Notes under the pieces: generated by a model
The model's input: only the letters and a program-made list of their open reading frames with translations
Told to the model about the DNA's origin: nothing
Databases searched by the model: none
Part shown: one piece after another, positions 1 to 11,759 of the stretch
How positions within the stretch are numbered: position 1 is the stretch's first letter
Layout of the letters: every line of letters begins with the position of its first letter
Program-made: the position numbers and the translations under genes
NCBI GenBank assembly: GCA_026315105.1
Contig: CM048755.1
Location: forward strand, 215,872,333-215,936,332
Length of the DNA: 64,000 nucleotides
Direction of reading: 5' to 3'
Origin: Locusta migratoria
Taxonomy: Eukaryota; Arthropoda; Insecta; Orthoptera; Acrididae

Positions 1-1399
1 AGGAGACAGTATAATTTGTCTGTGGTATTTTTACTGACCTTTGTAGGTGTATCTCCAGACATAATAGAGCTCTGCAACACCAGTATTCTGAAATTAGAGG
101 CATCCAATCTGTACAAAACAATTTGAATCATTCCATCTTCAGTAAATGTGAGAAATAGTAGGTATCTTGTGAAACAAAAATAAAGTTTTCACTAGTTCTA
201 TTGTCTTTACAGATATCTGATGAAAATTATGCAATGTAGATAGTGTAATACCAACTACACTGTTAAATCTCCATTTTTTGCAGCTGTTATTACAGAATAC
301 TGCCCCTATATTAAGAGTAAAGCAGTACTAATATTTCTGTTCAGAAGTTTCAAAGTAAATCTTTGAAAGCTGTGCTATGATTTACATTATCATTATTAGT
401 TAATGCGCACTTGAGTGCTATGGAGGTAGAACTATAGATTTTATTCACTTCTATAAAATGTGAAAGGTGACACATCTGGCATTAGTTGTAATCTTAAATA
501 ATAATAAGATTATCAGTGCTCTCTTCTGATGCCACTTGTATAACCATAACTGTATGAGAGAATGAGACATGTTACAATATCAAGGATCTTAAGTAGGATT
601 TCACTTGCTCTTACAATGTGTTGGATGTAAAGAATTGTTGTAAATGTAGATACATGTGCAATTACATTGCTTAATCAACCTACAGTCAGTGATAGACAGA
701 TTGTCATTCAGAATTATTAAAAAAAATTACAGACTATAATATGTAAGAACTAATAAAATTTTATACTTGTTAAAACTGTTTTCTGTAGCATCTAACTTTA
801 TTTAGACAAAAGTCTTTAAAAGCATATAAATATTTCAAATGTTCTGTACAAAAAATTCATTCATTTTTAAAGCACTGTAGTTAATAATGGAGTTGTTTTA
901 GTTAAACGTAATTTCATGATAATATCTGCAGTTCAAATCATACAATATTGAAATTGGAAAGTCAGGCTTTTATCATATCATTTAATAAACAAAATGCAAA
1001 ATATTGGCTTGATTGCTACAATATCGACAAATTAACTTTGGTATTGTAACATTATTTATTCATTTCTCATTTCATTTATTATGTAGACTGTGATCGGCTC
1101 TTACATACATTCATAGTCTTTATAAATTATCATGACTGACCAGTAATAACAGCAAATAATAACTGTTTCACATCTCAAGTCAGCAATTCACTAACAATGA
1201 TTCAATGCACCAAACACCAGCATTGTAATTGTCTTGCAGTTATGTTCCAGATCTTCATTCTATTGTTTTCTTTAATTAAAGAGGATTTTTATCACAAAAA
1301 TTTTTTGAAGTTTCTTTCCTTATCACCATATTATAGCTGTGTAACTACAATAAGAAATGTAAACATTTTATATGACAGTCTGTGATCCATATCATCTAC
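1..1399. other. AT-rich stretch, nothing recognised
   Basis: I see only short AT-rich open frames and no protein or RNA family I recognise. It may be intron or intergenic DNA, or decayed repeat. Confidence 0.5.
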
Positions 1400-1745
1400 T
1401 CTAATAGTAGTTCACAAATTTGATCTGTTTATTAAAAATAATTCTTGGCTGCTCACAGTTAGCTGTAATCCCAAGAATTTGACACTGCCAACTTTTCTAT
1501 TTCCTTGTTGTTATACTTAAGGCGTGTACTGGTAGGAAACCTTTTACAAGTCCTAAACTGCATATAGCATGTTTTTTTCAAGGTTTAATGACAGAGAATT
1601 GGCTAGGAACTATTTATTAATGTCCATTAAAATTTCATCAGCCAACTTTTCTAAGGCTGTATTTGATTTATTATTTATTGTGATGTTTCTGTAATCTGCA
1701 AGTTTGTTTTATTTGCAGATTGTGGTGTCAACTCAAGAACATCCT
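1400..1745 (-). pseudogene. LINE reverse transcriptase fragment (CR1/Jockey group)
   Basis: Read on the minus strand, this stretch gives a decayed end of an RT palm domain. A degraded DDT-like active-site remnant is followed by a segment close to ILMDINKXFLANSLSLNLEK, which matches the corresponding part of the LINE at 19591-19730 (KWVKANSLTLNFEKT). Stops and frameshifts break it throughout, so it is a dead fragment. Family assignment rests on this conserved block and on similarity to the larger copy in this window. The sequence just to the right (from about 1746) is a LINE tail in the opposite orientation, so the two fragments come from different insertions or a rearrangement. Confidence 0.6.
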
Positions 1746-2140
1746 GCAGAGGGCTACTAACTAACGACTGCTTTTCAATACATTTTTCTCTAATGAAATT
1801 TGTCATTAAAATAGATCTTTCTTTAAAACCAGTTCATGCAATCAATACTAAAAACAAAAATAACTTTTACAAAGATTTAAAGTCACCTACTTTGGGCAGA
1901 GAGGTTTCCGCTATTTCAGTGACACCAGCAGCCATAAAAATTTAACTCACTATAAAGTTCAGTTTGAAAAGAGTCTAAAGGACTTTTTTTGTGGCCAACT
2001 TCTTCTACTCCATTGCTGAACTTCTTAACAGAAGTAAATATTGTGTTCAGTCTGGCTTCAGAACTAATCTTGTGCAGTAATGTGAGCATTGTAAATTAGT
2101 TTTGTTAAAAAATGAAAAAAAAAAATAATAAAATAAAGGA
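1746..2140 (+). pseudogene. LINE C-terminal tail fragment
   Basis: Plus-strand translation gives a decayed version of the tail that ends CR1/Jockey-group polyproteins: an N-T-K-N-K-N block, a block around the sequence AIKI, and an FL..SFY-like block near 1985-2030. The LINE at 15095-15695 has the same tail on the minus strand. An A-rich run at 2112-2142 could be the remnant 3' end. It is broken by stops. It lies head-to-head with the minus-strand RT fragment just to its left. Confidence 0.5.
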
Positions 2141-3615
2141 AAGAGCCCAAGATACCATATGCACCTAACATATTCAGCATTTATTACATGGTAATAAGTT
2201 TTACTTCCTTTAAAATGTAAATATTCTTAAGATACTGTTTTTTCTGACCAATTTCACATCCATGCTTTGGACTGTGGAAGGCACATTACCACATTTGCAC
2301 TATTTTGTAAGTATTTATTGTATATTTTGTTCTGATATGTTCTACATTCAAGCGGATCTCCTCAGTTTGGATCTGCTAGAATGAAAAGTACATCTAATCT
2401 ATTTTCTGTATGCTGCAGTGCTTTTGACACAGCAAAGAGTATACTGTCAAGATTTTAAACAAGAAATATGTTCATTTTGGTACATCGATAAGGAGACTCA
2501 TTTCACATTTTGACTATGACACTTTTCCTTGATGCAAAACTCTAATAACCAGAAAAATATTGCAGATATGTCTTATTAATTGTTATCACTAAACTAAAGT
2601 GTTTAAACAATACTACACTAAGTTCACATACAATTTGTACCAGAGAAAAACTGACAATGCTTAGTGCGTAGCATATAATGACAAGAGTGAACCCTTTTCC
2701 ACAAATTAATGGTTTGGCCACATTTAATTTAGAGAACTATCATTTGAAGGTGCATGAGGATAAATTTTACTGCTGTTAATGTACAGTTTGTAAATTGACT
2801 GTGAACGTAAGATGAGGGAAATTACTAGCTGCATAGCCAGTCATTTAGCATTCCTCCATTTTCTAGTAGAACAGGAAAGGAAATGACTCATTGTGGTACA
2901 AGGTATCCTCTACAATGTACTATATAGTGTCATGTGTAGTACATAAATAGATATATGACAGACATTAAATTCTGGAAGCTACACTCATAACTGCCTACAT
3001 ACTGCATGCATGCAAGCCCCCATACAGTGCACAGTGGAGAATACCTTGTACAACTACTAATCATTCACTTTCCTCTTCCACTCAGAAGTCGAGAAAGACA
3101 AAAATGGCAGTTTATATGCCTTGATGTGAGACCTAATGTCTTTAATCTTGACTTACTGTCCTTCATGAGGTAACATTGGCACCAGTTAATTGTTCTATAC
3201 TATTTCAAAGAACTAACATTTTCTACCCTCCAGTGACTCCCATTTGAGTTCACAAAGCATTTATATATTAGTCCTTTGTTAATTGAATCTACTGGTAACA
3301 ATTGTAACAACACACCTATGAATTGCTTTGATATGTTCCTTTAATCGAACCTGGTGGAAATTCTAAAAACTAAAGCAGTATTGTATATGTACAGGGTGTA
3401 AATGGCATAAGCCACCAAAATTATACAGATGGTACATCTTTGTGTGCTTGACAAAAAAGTCTAATGAAATATTGTTGTATCATGTACTTTGTTTTTGTAT
3501 TCGTAAAAACCAATGTTTGTAGGATTGATGATATGCGTATTTCTGTTTACATTGTTGACTGATGATACATGAGAAGGCCCTGTAAGTGTGGCCTATCCGC
3601 ACTACCAGCATGTGT

Positions 3616-3617
<2 letters not shown>
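2141..3617. other. AT-rich stretch, nothing recognised
   Basis: No coding family, tRNA-like box or terminal repeat was recognised. All open frames are short. Confidence 0.5.

Positions 3618-3662
<45 letters not shown>
3618..3662. repeat. (AG)n microsatellite
   Basis: About 22 near-perfect AG dinucleotides, followed by a short GAGC variant. The Ser/Leu-rich minus-strand frame across it is a product of the repeat. Confidence 0.95.
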
Positions 3663-3672
<10 letters not shown>

Positions 3673-4260
3673 TACGAATGCACTATGAAGCAAGACATGT
3701 AAACATCGGACATCTACGACAACGCGGTATAGTGGCTAGGTGCTGCTGAAACAAGCATTTGAACAGCCTTTGGGTTGTCAAGAATGTGGAAATCATTTTT
3801 TATAAACAATAAATTAAGTACATCAAGACTTTTCTCTTTTACAGTACCATTATGAAGGTTGTGGTAGAAAAGAAAAGCTAATATAAAAGAAAATGTGTTT
3901 ACCTTAGTACAAAATCAACCAGTTACCTAGTAATTGCGTATTACGTACAATCAACCATTTCCTCTTTTTACAACACAACTGTATCAAAAATTAAATTCAG
4001 TTTATTTTCCTTTTATTAAACACTAACAAAAATGAAACCCAAATTACTTTGTTTCCTCTTGCACAATACCATTCGATCCTACACATGCTTCATGACAGCG
4101 AACAGTTTCCTCACACTAATTCACACACATGCATATTTGCCCTATGGTATTGGCAGCATTGAAAATCCTCTGCGTAAGTTCACACACGTTCCTAACTTGC
4201 AAGGCATAAACAATCCTTCATTGGTGCCAGAAGTAAAAATCCTGTGGATTTAAAACAGAG
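3663..4260. other. No gene recognised
   Basis: AT-rich. Short frames only. Confidence 0.5.
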
Positions 4261-5520
4261 CTGCATGCTGATCATCAACTTGGACCCAAATGCCTGATCC
4301 AACGTCCTGGAAATTGTCTATCTGAAAATCTGTGTATTCTGTGACTAATGTGGGGTGGAGCACTATCGTGGAGAAACCACATGTTATGATGCCAGAAAGA
4401 AACTTTCATTCTGCAGTGGAGTGTGCGCCGAAATGAAACTTTCTGGCAGATTAAAATTGTGTGCTTTAACCGGGACTCTAACCTGGGACCTTTGCCCTTC
4501 GTGGGCAAGCGCTCTACCGACTGAGCTATCCCGACATGACTCACGATCCCGCCTCACAGCTTTACTTCCACCAATACCTCACCTCCTACTTTCCAAACTT
4601 CACAGAAGCTCTCCTGCAAAACTTGCAAGACTAGCACTCCTGGAAGAAAGGATATGGTGGAGACATGGCTTAGCAATAGCCTAAGGGATGATTCCAGAAA
4701 GAAACATCCCTTAGGCTGTGGCTAAGCCATGTCTCCACCATATCCTTTCTTCCAGGAGTGCTAGTCTTGCAAGTTTTGCAGGAGAGCTTCTGTGAAGTTT
4801 GGAAAGTAGGAGGCGAGGTACTGGTGGAAGTAAAGTTGTGAGGTGGGATTGTGAGTCATGTCAGGATAACTCAGTTGGTAGAGCGCTTGCCCACGAAAGG
4901 CAAAGGTCCCAGGTTTGAGACCCACTTCCAGCACACAATTTTAATCTGCCAGGAAGTTTCACATGTTATGATATATACATAATGCAATGCCTTCTAACAA
5001 CATTGGTAGCAATGTTTCCTCTATAAATGTTTATTAACAGTTACCAGTCAAAAGTGCAGGTTAAACATAAGGCCCAATAATGTAATCATTGAGCATACCT
5101 GCCCACAAATTTATGGAAAATCGTCACTGAAAATGTGTTGCCACTATGTCGATTGTGTACACTCCACATGTTATGAAAATTAGTTATTTCATCATGAGTG
5201 AAACACGCTTCTTCTGTGATGAGTATTTTGTTCATAAAAGCATGTTGTGCACTGTGTAACAAAAGCCACTTTGATAACTCACGTTGTGGAGGAAAATCTT
5301 ATTCTTCCAGTACTGGTATGCATTGAATGTGGTAAGGCTGCAAACACTCCTCTTTCAAAGTGTGATGAATGACAGTGTGCCCACTTGGCAGGCAATGCTT
5401 CTAGTACTCTGAGTAGGATAGTCCTGGATGTGGTCCACAATTCTTTCCTCAGCTTCCAGTGTATGATCGGCACGTTATGGGCCTCAGCCTTCTGCACGGG
5501 GCAGTAAAGGGCTAGCATCT
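4261..5520 (-). pseudogene. Mariner/IS630-type (DUF4817-associated) transposase, decayed and interrupted
   Basis: The minus strand from about 5400 down to 4261 encodes successive blocks of the insect transposase family that has a DUF4817 N-terminus and a DDE core. They are a YHIQ block near 5330, an LLHSAQHAF block, an ITEEACFTHDE block near 5200 (equivalent to the TDEACF catalytic motif), an FHNMWSV block, an SVTIFHKFVGRY block, and after the interruption HDSAPPHISHRI and FPGRWI blocks. Several stops and frameshifts show it is dead. The palindromic element at 4391-4959 lies between HNMW and the preceding block, with a 13-bp duplication of transposase sequence on both sides. The C-terminal third and the inverted ends of the transposon were not found. 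Confidence 0.75.
4391..4959. mobile_element. Palindromic (foldback) element with two tRNA-like modules
   Basis: Two arms of about 280 bp are inverted copies of each other around a centre near 4685, so the strand could fold into one long hairpin. Each arm carries a tRNA-like module. In the right arm, at about 4866-4925, it reads with an A-box-like TAACTCAGTTGG, an anticodon-type stem-loop (TTGCC/GGCAA) and a B-box-like AGGTTTGAGACC. In the left arm it is inverted at about 4478-4540. The element is bounded by the 13-bp direct repeat CACATGTTATGAT at 4378-4390 and 4960-4972, which marks the insertion. It could be a foldback element or two SINE-like units integrated as an inverted dimer. No protein is encoded. 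Confidence 0.85.
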
Positions 5521-6712
5521 CAATATAAGGAAATTAAATACATACTCTTAAGTTTTATTCTGTCATGATGTAACAAAATCAGAAAGCACATTAGGACAGA
5601 AGATACTGTTCCCTTGCAGACAGAAATTAAAAAAGGTACAAATAACTTCTGTACTTTATTAAGAAGTAAATGCATAATAATCATGTACAAGTAGAGAATT
5701 ACAATGACACAAACCTTTGGTGAACAGCTGCAAAAGTCTCTTGTGCAGGAAGTCGTTTTTGTAGGAAGCATTCTTGATAAATTCGTACAGCTGCTCATGC
5801 AACACCTTTTGCCTCACCATAAATTAAATTAATATTGCATAGTTCAGCTATAGTAAATCTCACTTCCATCTTAACAGTTAACAGAGTTTCAGTAATGTCT
5901 GCACAGGTTACTAGACAACTGTCGTCGTTCGGTGTATGACAATGGAGCAGCCACTCAGGCCATAGTTCCCTATGTATATACAACTGACGCTTACGATGTC
6001 AATATGCAAAGTGGGCAATAACAAGAACCAATTGCTGATGTACATACACTGCCAAGTGTCTGTTTTTCCGCAAATATTATCCTGAGATGAATTGTTTTTT
6101 TCTGGGACAAGGGAAGGAAATACACAAACGTATTACTCGATATTTTGTCAAGAGTTCCCAGATTTTTGAATTCTGACTCATGATGCAATTTACAAAATAG
6201 TGACTAAATCTCTTGAAATGATAGGTGTTCATTTTAAGGAATGTAAATGTTGATGCACAGTTCTCACAGAAGTTACTCTTGATAACAGTGCATATCACCT
6301 GGAAAATTCTGCTAAAAATTCTCTTAGACCTCTTTTGCAGCAAAAGTTTCATGCACCTCTACAAAAAGATCTGCTGAGTTACTTGGGCTAAGGCCCCATA
6401 AAGTAACAGTGCAAGAACTTAAACTATGTGATACAGGGCACAGTATGTTTTGAAACAAGTGCATGATGATGAAATGAATCCTTACCTCATTTTCTTTTCA
6501 GATGCCACTTGGCTCTATTAACATGGGTATGGTAATTTACAGCCTTGATGTATTCTGCTTCATTATGAACCCCTTCATGATCAGAAAATAATAGTGCCAT
6601 GTGCAGTTAGTGGTGACAGAATAATATGCCCAATTTTTTTCATGACGCATTTAACAGTAAAAGATATGTGCAAAATTTTAACAATGGAATATATCATTGG
6701 AATATCAATGAT
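5521..6712. other. No gene recognised
   Basis: Short open frames on both strands, none matching a family I know. It could contain more of the decayed transposon to its left. Confidence 0.4.
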
Positions 6713-6902
6713 GGAGGATATGTAGGGATTTGTAGTGATCCTCAAAATTAGAAATCACTTGTATTTAAATCAGGACATTAAGTGGGCCAGTATTGTTGGT
6801 AATGACTCTCACATTCTGATTTGTCTGCAAAGAAACAGTGACAATATGAGCCCTTACCATATCCTCTTGAAAAACTATAAAGCTTCATTCTCTTTCATTA
6901 AT
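6713..6902. repeat. Outer inverted-repeat arm (left)
   Basis: Reverse-complement match to 10070-10253. Shared blocks include AGAAATCAC, AATCAGGAC.TTAAGTGGG and TTGGTAATGACTCTCACATT. The arms lie outside the Penelope element's own inverted arms. Confidence 0.8.
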
Positions 6903-6974
6903 CTCATTAGAAATGGGTTGGAAAATATTTTGCACATATCTCACTGTAAAGAGGCTCCCTGAGCTGCTGACAGG

Positions 6975-8790
6975 CATGAAAAGAGACAATCACATTCACA
7001 TAACTTAAATTTTCAGGCATGGCCTTCGTCAGAAGAAGAAACACATACATACATGCAATCACTCAGACAAACACAACCATGATGTCCATCCACCCCAGTG
7101 TAACAATCATCTAGACCAGGCATGGCCAAACAACACCCCTCAGGCACGGGCACCCACGCCACACCCGTGCCCCCGCCGGTGGGTGGCATGTGGGGCAGAG
7201 TGGCAAGCAGGAAGAGGAAAAACACTGCTACAGTCAGGCAGGCAAAAACTGAATTTTATACATCAGTGGGTGTTGATTGTGCTTGCTAGATTAGGAACAG
7301 CAGAGCAGCCAATCAGGAGTCGATTTATGCTGGTGATGGTGAACAGAAAAGGTGCATGCTCTTTCAAAACGTTACATAATATCTCCGTTGTTTTGCACTT
7401 CAGGTGTCAAAAATTATCCTTTCTCTTTAAGGAATTCAATAAAGATTTCTAAATATGTCAAACAGCTTAATGCAAATGGTATTGTTTTTCAAGAAACATT
7501 TGTATTTCTGCTAATGACATGAATACTGCATAATGTGCTTATTTCATTAAAAAATGAAGGTATCGCTTTGGCGAATGAAGAAAGGTAGCAAACAGATATT
7601 AGTGCTAAAATTCCGATTATAAAAGTGCTCTATGACATTGCCATCTCCACTTAGTAGACTCACTGTGTTGCAAAAACTGTCTTCCTTTGTTTCTGCCTTG
7701 TAGCATTTGGTATATAGCCTTCTCACTCCCACAAATGCTGCAGGCATTGCAATGGTGGGGGAAGTAGTGCCCCCATAAAAACAGCTCGTGTCCGAAGTAT
7801 GCTGGCATCTTTTCAGAGGGGCTGAGGGAAAATGCACCTAAAACCAATCTTTTTTGTCAGTTTTTTATTTGTGTTGTAACAAAAAGTATTTACTTGTAAG
7901 AATGAGACTCTGTAGCCCTAACATAAAATTATTTTTAAAATAGCATATTTATGATACTAGCTCAATATATATTTTTTTTTCAGAAGAAGCCTACTGTATA
8001 TATAACGAGTGTGCATGTACAATACTAAGAGAATCAAATCTGGGTCACAAAATCACTACGTTTTTGTTTGATTCATGTTTGGGGTATTTTCTGAAGCTTT
8101 CCATAGTGATTCTGCCATACAAACACTAATTATTACCTAAACAATGTATGGTTTGCTTGTTTTACCTTTCTTCGACCACTTTACAGAGCTGCGCTTCCTC
8201 TGTTACTTCGTTTACGCTGGATCTGTGCACAGGACAGTCCAGTGCAGAGCAGTGCTGTTACGTCTCTCTAGCTCTGTTGCTGACACTAGTGACAAACGGT
8301 CGTGGCAGGGGTGGTGAACTACACTATACTCCGCCTGCGGGGTGCAGGCGCGCCCGCCGGGCGAATGTGTTGGCCATGCCCGATCTAGACTGTGATGGAG
8401 ATGGGGAGTGGAGGGGGAAGGATGCTAGGTACAGGTGGGGATGGAAAGTCCCCCACTGTGTGATGGACTTCAAAGGCTCTGATAGGAGGGAATTCGAATT
8501 GCGGCAATGAATACAGTGAAGTGAAGGGAGCCGGAAAGGATAAAAGGGAGGTGTAGAGGGTTATGGGGAGGGAGTGAGGGATTTGAAATGATAGAAATAA
8601 TAAGGAAAAAATAAAAATAGGAAAAAAGAGTTAGAAGATAGGAAAAATAGTAAAAAATAAATAAAAATAAAAAGTAATTAATTAAGGGGATATTGTAAGT
8701 GGTGACACACAGTAGCAAATAAGACATGAGATACAGGGTAATGAGTGGGGCAGGAAGAGGGGGGAAAGATGTTAGGCATAGATTGAAGGG
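6975..8790. repeat. PLE 1 left inverted arm, split by a hAT element
   Basis: The pieces 6975-7108 and 8391-8790 together form one arm that matches 9632-10069 as reverse complement. The inner part is a distinctive A/T-rich block (8575-8700), with the T-rich counterpart at 9700-9810. The outer part contains CCACCCCAGTGT, matching ACACTGGGGTGG in the right arm. Confidence 0.85.
7117..8382. mobile_element. Non-autonomous hAT-like element
   Basis: The element begins CAGGCATGGCCAAAC and ends TGTTGGCCATGCCCG, which are imperfect inverted repeats of the CAGG..TGGCCAA hAT type. The 8-bp sequence ATCTAGAC lies immediately outside both ends (7109-7116 and 8383-8390), as expected of a hAT insertion. The 1266-bp interior has short frames only and no recognisable transposase. 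An internal copy of a similar end (CAGGGGTGGTGAACT near 8307) precedes a GC-rich stretch. It interrupts the left arm of PLE 1 and is therefore younger than that arm. Confidence 0.85.
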
Positions 8791-8869
8791 ATGGGAACTT
8801 ATCTTAGGTTGAGGCCAGGATGGTTGTGGGACCACAGAATGTGTTGAAGGAACAACTCCCATATGCATA

Positions 8870-9618
8870 GTTCAGCAGAGATGGTTTCTGATGGTGCAGG
8901 ATAAGCCTGTGACAGTACTGGAATATGAGCTGGGTTGGTGGATTGGGCAGGTTTTGCATTGGGGTCTTCCACAGAGATTTGATCCCTGTGTTAAGGTGTT
9001 GGGGTTGGGAGTGTCATAGGGATGGTCTAGGATGTTGTGGAATTTGTTTGGGCAATGGAACACCACTTTAGGAGGGGTGAAAAGGATCTTGGGTAGGATT
9101 TCTCTCATTTCACTGCATGACAGATAATCAAAGCCTTGACGAAGGATGTGATTTAGTTGTTTCAGTCCAGGGTGGTATTGGGTGACAAGAAGGACACTCC
9201 TTTGTGACTGGTTACTGGGGTTGAAGGGAGGATTGATAGCATGTGGGGATGTGACATCGGAAATCTGTTTGCGGACTAGGTCAGGGGGGTAATGTCTTTC
9301 TGTGAAGACCTTTGTGAGGCATTCAGCATAATGGGAAAAGGACTTCTCATCACAGCAAATTCACCGTCCTTCTGTGGAAAGGCTGTATTGGAGGGATTTT
9401 TTTGTGTGTAATGGATGGCAGCTATCAAAGTGCAGGTACTGTTGGTAATTAGTAGGTTTAATGTGGACGGAGGTGTGTATGGAGCCATCAGTGAGGTGGA
9501 GGTTAACATCCAAGAAGGTGACTTGCCGGGTTGGAAAGGACCAAGTGAAACTGATGGGGGTGGAATTGAGGTTGTGAACGAATGAAGATAGGGTGTCCTG
9601 GCCCTCAGTCCAAATCAT
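8870..9618 (-). pseudogene. Penelope-like RT C-terminus and nuclease linker, decayed
   Basis: The minus strand from 9618 reads an IWTEG block, an FLDVNLHLTDG block, a TSVHIKPTNYQQYLHFDSCHP block and a KKSLQYS block. These are the conserved end of the Penelope RT, where the strand continues into FLDV and YLH..SCHP motifs. Further on, a region ending at 8872 gives PPKVVFHCPN, then a Cys/His knuckle LCGRPQCKTCPIH, which in this family precedes the GIY-YIG endonuclease. A short frameshift near 9360 and stops in the 9120-9280 stretch break the frame. The GIY-YIG domain is absent here, because the sequence runs into the flanking arm. In intact elements the protein copies its RNA into DNA at a nick made by the GIY-YIG domain. 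Confidence 0.85.
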
Positions 9619-9631
9619 GAAAATATCATCC

Positions 9632-10069
9632 TATGCCTAACATCTCTCCCCCCCCCTCTTTCTTCCCCACTCATTATACTGTATATCATGTCTTCCTTGC
9701 TACTGTGTGTCACCATTTACAATATCCCCTTAATTAATTACTTTTTATTTTATTTTTCCTATATTTTAACTCTTTTTTCCTATTTTTATTTTTTCCTTAT
9801 TATCTCTATCATTTCAAATCGCCCCATACTCCTATACACCTACCTTTTATCCTTTCCTGCCCCTTTCCTTCACTGTATTCATTGCTGAAATTCAAATTCC
9901 CACCTATCAGAGCCTTTACAATCCAACATGCAATGGGGAACTTTCCATCCCCACCTTTGCCCAGCATCCTTCCCCCTCCATTCCTCACCTCCCTCACAGT
10001 GTAGATGTTTGTGACACTGGGGTGGCTGGACATGATAGTTGTGTTTGCATAGTTATCTGAGTGATTGTG
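9632..10069. repeat. PLE 1 right inverted arm
   Basis: Reverse complement of the left arm without the hAT insertion, so it serves as the empty-site version of that arm. It starts with TATGCCTAACATCT and continues through the T-rich block at 9700-9810. Confidence 0.85.
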
Positions 10070-10253
10070 TGAAAGAGAATGAAGCTTCATAGATTTTTGA
10101 GAGGATTTGCTGATGGTTTATATTGTCATTGTTTCTTTGGAGACAAATCACAATGTGAGAGTCATTACCAACAAGATCTGACCCACTTAAAGTCCTGATT
10201 TAACTACATGTGATTTCTATTTGTGAGGAGCAATATAAAACCCCTACATACCA
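10070..10253. repeat. Outer inverted-repeat arm (right)
   Basis: Reverse complement of 6713-6902. In this arm the outer repeat abuts the PLE arm directly, while on the left about 70 bp of extra sequence intervenes. Confidence 0.8.
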
Positions 10254-11400
10254 GAGGAAGCCCACGGATAATATCTTCAGGCCAATTAATTCAATTTCTC
10301 AAAGAAAATTACCATGTGTGATGAATTGTTTCTTGAATAGATGTCAAAAATTCATGGAAAACAATGGAAAGTAGTTCCAGCATCTCCTTGCATGACATGG
10401 CTGAGTAAAAAATTCATTTACATATATTTTAAATATAATACTTTGGTAGTAGACCAGCAATATTGCATCAAACATCAGATAAATGGAATACCCTGTATTT
10501 AATGGATATGTGTGCATCAACCAACAAACCACTAACTGTTTGAACATTGCAGGATTGTTTTTCCTGCCCCTGTACATAAACTTACATTTCCCTACATTTA
10601 TAGCAGGCTGCCATTCACTATACCAAATAGAAATTCAGTCATAGTCTTCCTGAAGACTCTTACACTCACTCAGTGATGACACTTTCTCTTACACTACAGG
10701 TTCATCATTTGCTTACCCTATCCATCAGATTGGTTATTCATCATATTTCACAATATACACATCATGTTGCAAGTTTTATACAGTATGAATAATGTTATTT
10801 ACAAATTTATGCTTCAGACACAAAAATATTTTAACTAACAATAATCATAAAAACGGTCAACAGTAACAAAAAATTGCAGATATAGGCAAAAACAGAAAGA
10901 GATGGGTGAGGGAGAGAGATAAATAGACAGAGAGAGAAACAGCAGTAGTAATTCATAATAAAGATACTACTATCTTGCAGATAGCAGGAATGTAGACAAA
11001 ATTATAATTGTATGCCACACTACATAAAAATATGAGCCATTTATACAGACTGATGAAATAATGGTATGCTTTAGATAGCATTAAAACATTAATAGAAACA
11101 AAAAAAAAAAACATTTTTAAAACATTTGAACCAAATATGCACAATCAGGAAATACATTTTTCTAATCCTCATCTTCTCTTTTCCATAGCTTCATCCAGAC
11201 CACACCAAGATAATCCTGTGCCCTCGGTGAAACTGCCAGATTGTGATCCTCCCCCCACCCCCCTCCCGTAATCCCATGATTAAATTTCTCTCTCTGGCAT
11301 TTTTTCTAAACATAATCAGAAAATATTATAATTTAATGAATATGTTCAATAACAGTGAGATATCACAGAAAAACATGAAAATGAACTAAATTGATGAAAA
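10254..11400. other. No gene recognised
   Basis: AT-rich with short frames. A short (GA)-rich run lies near 10905-10940. Nothing assignable to a family with confidence. Confidence 0.45.
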
Positions 11401-11522
11401 ATAATAAATACTGAACAGAGAGATGTCTTGATGAACTGCAGAAAGGCACATATCACTGAATACATTGTTTTGAATAGTTTCTGCGATTATGGCCTTAGAT
11501 GGAGAAACACACACTCTCTTAC

Positions 11523-11523
<1 letters not shown>

Positions 11524-11608
<85 letters not shown>

Positions 11609-11609
11609 A
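11524..11609. repeat. (CT)n(CA)n compound microsatellite
   Basis: About 30 CT units followed by about 13 CA units, inside the left arm of PLE 2. The right arm has a short (GT)n(GA)n version of the same compound repeat. Confidence 0.95.
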
Positions 11610-11759
11610 TGACATTGTCTTCAGCCATTGTGGCCAGACTGTGGGACAAGATGGCCAAGGCGAAAGCAATCAGAAGTGGGGGGAGGAGGCAGCATGGAGA
11701 GGAAAACAGGAATATCAGGGAATATGCCAGTGCTGCCTGACAGACAGGGAGAAAGAGAA

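Larger units (their letters stand above)
6975..10069 (-). mobile_element. Penelope-like element 1 (PLE) with inverted flanking arms
   Basis: The core at 8870-9618 encodes the C-terminal half of a Penelope RT and the start of its linker on the minus strand. It is bracketed by long inverted arms at about 6975-8790 (interrupted by a hAT at 7117-8382) and 9632-10069. Penelope elements are known for LTR-like repeats that may lie in direct or inverted orientation, so the arms are best read as pLTRs. Most of the RT and the GIY-YIG nuclease domain are missing, so the copy cannot be autonomous. Confidence 0.8.

Noticed and set aside
3480..3713. Minus-strand frame with a Ser-Leu repeat
   Set aside because: Product of the (AG)n microsatellite, with no similarity outside it.
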